Assembly (NCBI GenBank): GCA_013400155.1
Contig: VXBM01001676.1
Coordinates: 1 to 64,000, forward strand
Reading direction: 5' to 3'
Source of the DNA: Helopsaltes ochotensis
Lineage: Eukaryota; Chordata; Aves; Passeriformes; Locustellidae
Length of the DNA stretch: 64,000 nt
Shown here: piece after piece, positions 60,581 to 64,000 of the stretch
Position numbering within the stretch: position 1 is the stretch's first letter
Layout: each line of letters opens with the position of its first letter
The notes under the pieces: model-generated
The model's database searches: none
Told to the model about the DNA's origin: nothing
Seen by the model: the letters and a program-made list of their open reading frames with translations, nothing else
Program-made: the position numbers and the translations under genes

Positions 60581-61644
60581 TCCAGAACAAAAGTAAGGTT
60601 TTGATACAGAGCTAAGAATGGTCATGTACCTGTGACATCTTATTTTTTTCTTATGCATATATCTCTAACACCATTTGAAATAACTCTGAAAATATTTAAC
60701 CATTTATCTAAAATTGTATTTTATTTTTCCCAGAAACATATAGGATAAAGTAGGCCTTAAGATATTTGCTTGTTGATGAGCACTCATTTTTAAAGAAAAA
60801 TCTTTAACACTGTCTATCTTTAACACTGCACCACTTTCACAAGACCTCATCTCCCTCATTTAGTCATTTTCAGTGACTCCCAAAAAGCTGCCAGTCCTTC
60901 CTCCAGGCCTTTATTGCTCACCCCACACTACTCACTTGCCTGCCCAAAACTCATTGCAGCTTCATTCAATTAAGGGGCTCTTAATCAAACTGTGCAAATA
61001 TTTATATTCCAATGAGACTAACTGCTTCCATACATTCCAAATTTTGCACTGCAGCAAACCTGAAGAATAAAACCTTGGCATGTAAAGGATTTTGACTGCC
61101 CCTCTGGCTGCTCTGTGTACTTTGTCTCTGCAGTATACACTGATGGTTCAAAAAGGAGATGCTCAAGTGATCAGAGTCCTCACTGAGAAATGTGGACCAT
61201 CCTCTGAGCCATCTGGGGGCTTGGTGTGGTGTTTGGTGCACATTCCAGAATCCAAAAGTTCAGCAACCACAGAAAGCCTGAGGGTTGTAGCACTTTTGCT
61301 CTTTGAACTGTATCTGCAGTGGTGGTTTTGAGTATACAACAAATTCCAAAGAATTCTGGGGAGCAGAGGAAGGAAACATTTTCCTCAGCTGGAGGATCAG
61401 TTTCAAGAAAAAGAAACTGAATTACTGACTACAAGACAATCAGGACAAAATCAATTTGGGGATTTTTTTTATTGTTGTTATTTTAAATCATATGCGTTCA
61501 AAGCCTAGGCTGCACTTTGTTGATATTTGCAGGAGGAGGTTGTTGGCAGAAATCTCAGCAGCAAGGTATAGTTTATCATATGGTACTGTCTGCTCCCAGC
61601 CTTACAGAACAGAGATAAACAAGTTTAAAAAGCAGGAGAAAGAA
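60581..61644. other. Unique sequence without recognisable genes
   Basis: No gene recognised. Frames at 60873-61070, 61002-61241 and 61092-61331 overlap on both strands in a slightly GC-richer stretch (60850-61330) and have no domain. Confidence 0.55.
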
Positions 61645-62115
61645 GAAAAGGAAAGGGAAGGGAAGGGAAGGGAAGGGAAGGNNNNNNNNNNNNNNNNNNN
61701 NNNNNNNNNNNNNNNNNNNNNNNNNNNNNNNNNNNNNNNNNNNNNNNNNNNNNNNNNNNNNNNNNNNNNNNNNNNNNNNNNNNNNNNNNNNNNNNNNNNN
61801 NNNNNNNNNNNNNNNNNNNNNNNNNNNNNNNNNNNNNNNNNNNNNNNNNNNNNNNNNNNNNNNNNNNNNNNNNNNNNNNNNNNNNNNNNNNNNNNNNNNN
61901 NNNNNNNNNNNNNNNNNNNNNNNNNNNNNNNNNNNNNNNNNNNNNNNNNNNNNNNNNNNNNNNNNNNNNNNNNNNNNNNNNNNNNNAAGAAAAGAAAAGA
62001 AAAGAAAAGAAAAGAAAAGAAAAGAAAAGAAAAGAAAAGAAAAGAAAAGAAAAGAAAAGAAAAGAAAAGAAAAGAAAAGAAGAAAAGAAAAGAAAAGAAA
62101 GAAAGAAAGAAAAAG
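61645..62115. repeat. Purine pentanucleotide tract, (GGGAA)n to (AAAAG)n, with gap
   Basis: Left of the gap, AGAAAAGGAAAGGGAAGGG passes into GGGAA units (61652-61681). Right of the gap, AAAAG units run without break for about 100 bases (61987-62080), then become AGAAG and AAAG units to about 62113. The plus strand is all purine over the sequenced parts. Frames of 179-226 codons over it include the unknown bases and are not genes. The whole tract, gap included, is nearly 0.5 kb as assembled. Confidence 0.96.
61682..61986. other. Assembly gap of 305 N inside the purine tract
   Basis: Undetermined bases lie between GGGAAGG and AAGAAAAG. The odd size suggests an estimated length. The motif changes across it from GGGAA to AAAAG, so the missing part probably holds the transition or further motifs. 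Confidence 0.99.
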
Positions 62116-64000
62116 TTTCTTCTGCACTGTCCTTGACAGAAAAAACATTTAACAAAATGAACATAAAATAATTGGATTATTTTTCTTTGTTTTCTTTGCC
62201 TATTCTCTAGCAAAGTGTTTGATTTAGCAGCTTTCTTTACTATTCCCAAGCTTTACATCTGTTGATTAGCAATAAAGGTGGCTTTGCCTCTACTCTGAGG
62301 CCACTACAAAAAAAGTGCATTGGGAGTTATTTCAGTATTTTGTATGGTGCAGTAAACATCTGTGAATTTTTTATAATATAGATCAAGGACACAAATTAGT
62401 CAGATTGGTCTGGATTTGCTTTTTATTAAATTCATTACACCATATCGTATTCTTTGTCCCCAGATTCTTGTTGCTTGGATTTTCTCAGAATAAATGGTTT
62501 TTATCAAAATACTCTAAAGCATATTTTCTGTATTTTTCAGGAAAGAAAATAAAAAATCTCCTCTAGTGAATTTCCAGTAGAACATAGATTTTTAAATGCC
62601 AAGTGTACTGTCTTCCAATATTGCTTTTTATTATTTTGAAAATAACTTTGATCTCCGTAGATGTCTAAAGGATAGCTGAGCAAAAAACTGGTTTTCATTT
62701 AGTAAATTCTTGGAAATACTCTGTTCCCTATGTTCCCTACTGATTTCCAAGTAACTTATTTTTGTTCCACAGATCTCAATCAGCAACACTTTTAGATTTG
62801 AAAGTATCACTGAAAGGCAACATCTGCAGTATGATTTCTGTAAAACAAAATTGTTTATTGGTCAGTCACACCTAGATTCATACAAGAGATTTGCATTCAA
62901 ATAATTTCAAAGAACTCTACTCTTATTAATTCACTGTAAAGTACTCATATCTATATAGAAATCCTACAGGAGAAAAAAAAAGTGAAAAAGTGGACAGTCT
63001 TATTTTGGTAATGATTGCAATTTGGGGTCCTGTAGACAAATAAATACCTGCCCCCCTTTCCCCCCCCCTCCCCCATCCCTGGCTCCCAGCTGCCACATCA
63101 TAAATTACAGTAATGCTTCTATGCCTCTACACTGCTCAGGTCCTAGCTCCTGTTTCATAAACAATTGGAACTAGAAACTTTAGAATTACTTTTGTATATC
63201 CACTTCTCATATGTAAAAAAAAAAAGTTAACATATGTTAGGCTTTCACTATAGTAGAGGAAAGAAAAAAAAATCTCTTATTAGCATATTTCCTATACTTT
63301 TAAAGCAGCAATTCTGAACAAAATTTTTGACTCCACAGATTATACCCAAGATAAAAAGAAATATCTGTGGCTCAATGTAAGGGGAAGAAGATTAAAAAGG
63401 AGCAAGAAGTATAAGCTTCCATGGTATGTCGCAGTACTTTAATAAGCATTAACTTACACAAAAAGTATGCTGTGTAGAATGAAACTTTTTCTCCAGTTTA
63501 TGGTCAGTGGGACATGGTTTCTCACTGACCATTGGAGTCCTGCTTTTTGTATTTATATTAAGTTACTTACACCTAAATACCTACTTTTTAAAAAAGTCCA
63601 GGGCACTTCCCAGTTTGATTATATGGCATAAATGCAAATTTGGTGTTTATACACACATAGTTCTCTCTATAATTAATTGTATTTGATAGATTTTTAATTC
63701 ACATTTATTAGTTTTTATTGCCATTATGCCTGATGAAAAAAGAATAAGATGTTGAAGATTCTTTAGTGACTTAGAAACACCTAAAGGAGATAGCAAATGT
63801 GCTCCAAAGTGACTTAGCCTTATTGGTAAAGAGCCTTTAAAAGGTTTTTATGAATTCACTCTAAGTTTTGAGGTAGGCAAAACAAAGGACAGCAAAAATA
63901 ACGCTAGAGTATGGCAGAAATGTTGAGTGAAATTTGTAAAATATGAAAAAATTTATGAAAAATATGAAAAATATGTGAAAACAAATTTTAACTCTACACA
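62116..64000. other. Unique AT-rich sequence without recognisable genes
   Basis: No gene or transposon recognised. It holds a C-rich tract at 63051-63079 and short repeats of ATGAAAAAT at the right edge (63943-63980). Confidence 0.6.
63051..63079 (-). repeat. C-rich tract, potential G-quadruplex on minus strand
   Basis: C runs of 6, 9, 5 and 3 are separated by TTT, T and AT. The minus strand therefore has four G runs of at least three with very short loops, which fits the usual quadruplex pattern. It stands alone in AT-rich DNA. Confidence 0.8.

Noticed and set aside
61456..62249. Frames of 179-226 codons on both strands
   Set aside because: They run through 305 undetermined bases and a purine simple repeat, so they are not genes.
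1..64000. tRNA, rRNA, snRNA, CRISPR or bacterial-type operon features
   Set aside because: No T-loop-like motif with a foldable cloverleaf, no conserved RNA core and no regularly spaced repeats were seen. The repeats present are those of a bird genome.

Overview
The window looks like an AT-rich, gene-poor stretch of a bird chromosome, most likely a passerine. Three things point there. Five degenerate chicken-repeat-1 (CR1) LINE pieces carry the typical avian CR1 3' end. There are three avian-type endogenous retrovirus LTRs without internal genes. CpG is scarce except in one short island. I recognise no protein-coding gene, tRNA or rRNA. Every open frame is short and looks like chance, apart from decayed CR1 reverse-transcriptase remnants. 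The window is best read as intergenic sequence or the inside of a very long intron.

Layout. 1-470 is a GC-richer block of unknown origin. 471-7046 is mostly unique AT-rich DNA. 7047-7170 is an (AAACC)n microsatellite, followed by a minus-strand LTR (7414-7762). A 116-base poly(T) tract lies at 9497-9612. A minus-strand CR1 with frameshifted RT remnants occupies about 11418-12597. A long poly(A) tract lies at 14888-15014. A second minus-strand LTR spans about 20585-21141. CR1 pieces follow at 26533-27060 (minus) and 29407-29905 (plus), then a plus-strand LTR candidate at about 30715-31225.

The most unusual object is an 872-bp palindrome at 36114-36985. Its outer arms (272 bp each) differ at only two positions, while its inner 164-bp arms pair at about 62% in the same register, without an indel, to the exact centre (36549/36550). 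A CpG island interrupted by an assembly gap lies at 42336-42720 and is the best promoter candidate in the window. Two more plus-strand CR1 copies lie at about 54300-54705 and 55810-57233. Near the end are an A-rich/(AAACC) tract (60371-60580), a purine pentanucleotide tract running from (GGGAA)n to (AAAAG)n around a 305-base gap (61645-62115), and a C-rich tract with quadruplex potential (63051-63079).

No genes work together here. The biology is repeat deposition, simple-repeat expansion and the dynamics of a large palindrome. Repeat-family calls rest on recognising consensus phrases by eye, so boundaries are approximate unless stated as exact.
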